A DNA stretch of 64,000 nt. It comes from Marinagarivorans cellulosilyticus (GTDB taxonomy: Bacteria; Pseudomonadota; Gammaproteobacteria; Pseudomonadales; Cellvibrionaceae). Shown here piece after piece: positions 63,460-64,000 of this stretch. Position numbers and translations under genes: made by a program. Location of the stretch: the NCBI RefSeq assembly GCF_021655555.1, contig NZ_AP023086.1:4246685-4310684 (forward strand). Direction: 5' to 3'. Numbering within the stretch: position 1 is the first letter of the stretch; the number at the start of each line of letters is the position of its first letter. Under the pieces are notes generated by a model, which saw only the letters and a program-made list of their open reading frames with translations, did not search any database and was not told the origin of the DNA.

Positions 63460-64000
63460 AGAAGAAAAACATAACTCATTGTTTTATATATCTTTTATTG
63501 GACTTTGAAATTAACCTGAAATATCACCAAATAAGGCCAATATACTCAAAACTTCAAACCGCATCGTCGACGCCTTTCTACCTCGATATGAGCTGCATCT
63601 TCAACTTCGTAAATAACAACTACCATGTAAGGGAGACACAATAAAACAATCGCATCAAGCCAACATTGAGCATAGTTTAGGTTAAGCACTCAACGATAAC
63701 CACACGCTCTATCACATCAACATCAGAGTCTAAATACTCGATAAACGCCATCCTCCTAAGGGATTAACAAGGTGTTCAGTTTAGAAATGACTAAATTTAG
63801 GATAACAAAACACGCATTAAGAAACTTCAACACCACACTAAACAGCAGTGAATATAGAACAGGTCCGCACAACCATTCAGTCCGAATCAGCAGTTCTCAT
63901 GAGACTACTTCAGGTTATTGCGGGTGGGTTAGGTCCGGTAGTGTGCGCACAGCGCTCAGTAGGCCTCTACCCATACGTTTTCTCGAGTATTGCGTGCCGC
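63460..64000. other. A/T-rich sequence right of the tRNA fragment, possible island end
   Basis: No convincing gene was recognised in these 541 bp. By the orientation of the tRNA fragment this should be the end of an integrated element whose other end lies beyond the window. A very short frame on the minus strand near 63680-63755 follows AGGAGG but has no spacing to its ATG and was not accepted. Confidence 0.4.

Noticed and set aside
63678..63755. Short minus-strand frame after AGGAGG
   Set aside because: The binding-site-like sequence directly abuts the ATG without spacing and the frame has only about 25 codons.
1..64000. CRISPR arrays, rRNA genes and riboswitches
   Set aside because: No regularly spaced repeats, rRNA sequence or known riboswitch core was seen on either strand by eye.

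Overview
The window looks like chromosomal DNA of a marine gammaproteobacterium, most likely of the Cellvibrionales (Saccharophagus/Teredinibacter/Cellvibrio relatives). The reasons are a Pseudomonas-type polar flagellum and chemotaxis cluster (flhA-flhF-fleN-fliA-cheYZAB-motCD-parA-cheW), a Na+-pumping oxaloacetate decarboxylase, a VPEID-CTERM sorted protein, a DUF1592/DUF1552 secreted pair and the gene order yrfG-hslR-hslO. This assignment is inferred from gene content; no rRNA is present to confirm it.

Layout. 1-4.3 kb holds stress and housekeeping genes (yrfG end, hslR, hslO, mtaD, ubiG). 4.3-5.8 kb is a hipBA-like pair whose kinase has lost its catalytic residues. 6.2-11.2 kb carries accessory genes: a membrane AraC-type regulator, a methyltransferase, a small membrane protein, a DUF3127 protein with an SSB-like acidic tail, a lipoprotein and a DUF2489 protein. 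11.3-14.5 kb has murI and an arsenate-detoxification pair (special GAPDH plus ArsJ). 14.5-30.3 kb is one minus-strand flagellar/chemotaxis block.

30.8-35.4 kb encodes a secreted set: a malectin-containing, CXXCH-bearing DUF1592-type lipoprotein, a Tat-exported DUF1552 protein, and a convergent VPEID-CTERM protein whose upstream region is cut by an intact ISL3 element with an exact 8-bp target duplication. 35.4-42.1 kb collects insertion sequences: this ISL3 copy, a decayed ISAs1 transposase, an IS200/IS605-type element that splits a sensor histidine kinase, and an IS5-type remnant touching the truA stop codon. A response regulator and a membrane-anchored DJ-1/PfpI protein flank the broken kinase.

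42-62.9 kb is mostly housekeeping: truA, rlmF, a ROK sugar kinase, yaeQ, a tRNA-queuosine mannosyltransferase-like gene, a HIT protein, a Trm112-like protein, an M23 peptidase, mupP-yciK, a TPR lipoprotein, pyrD, pyk, oadGAB, dusC, ggt, a methyltransferase and an AAA/PD-(D/E)XK protein. In Pseudomonas mtaD-ubiG-mupP-yciK lie together; here the two halves are about 44 kb apart.

The right end (62.9-64.0 kb) is gene-poor. It contains a possible RAYT remnant and the 3' half of a tRNA-Pro(GGG) gene with its own terminator on the minus strand. Such a fragment is the usual scar of an integrated element, and it predicts a genomic island starting near 63.46 kb and running out of the window to the right.
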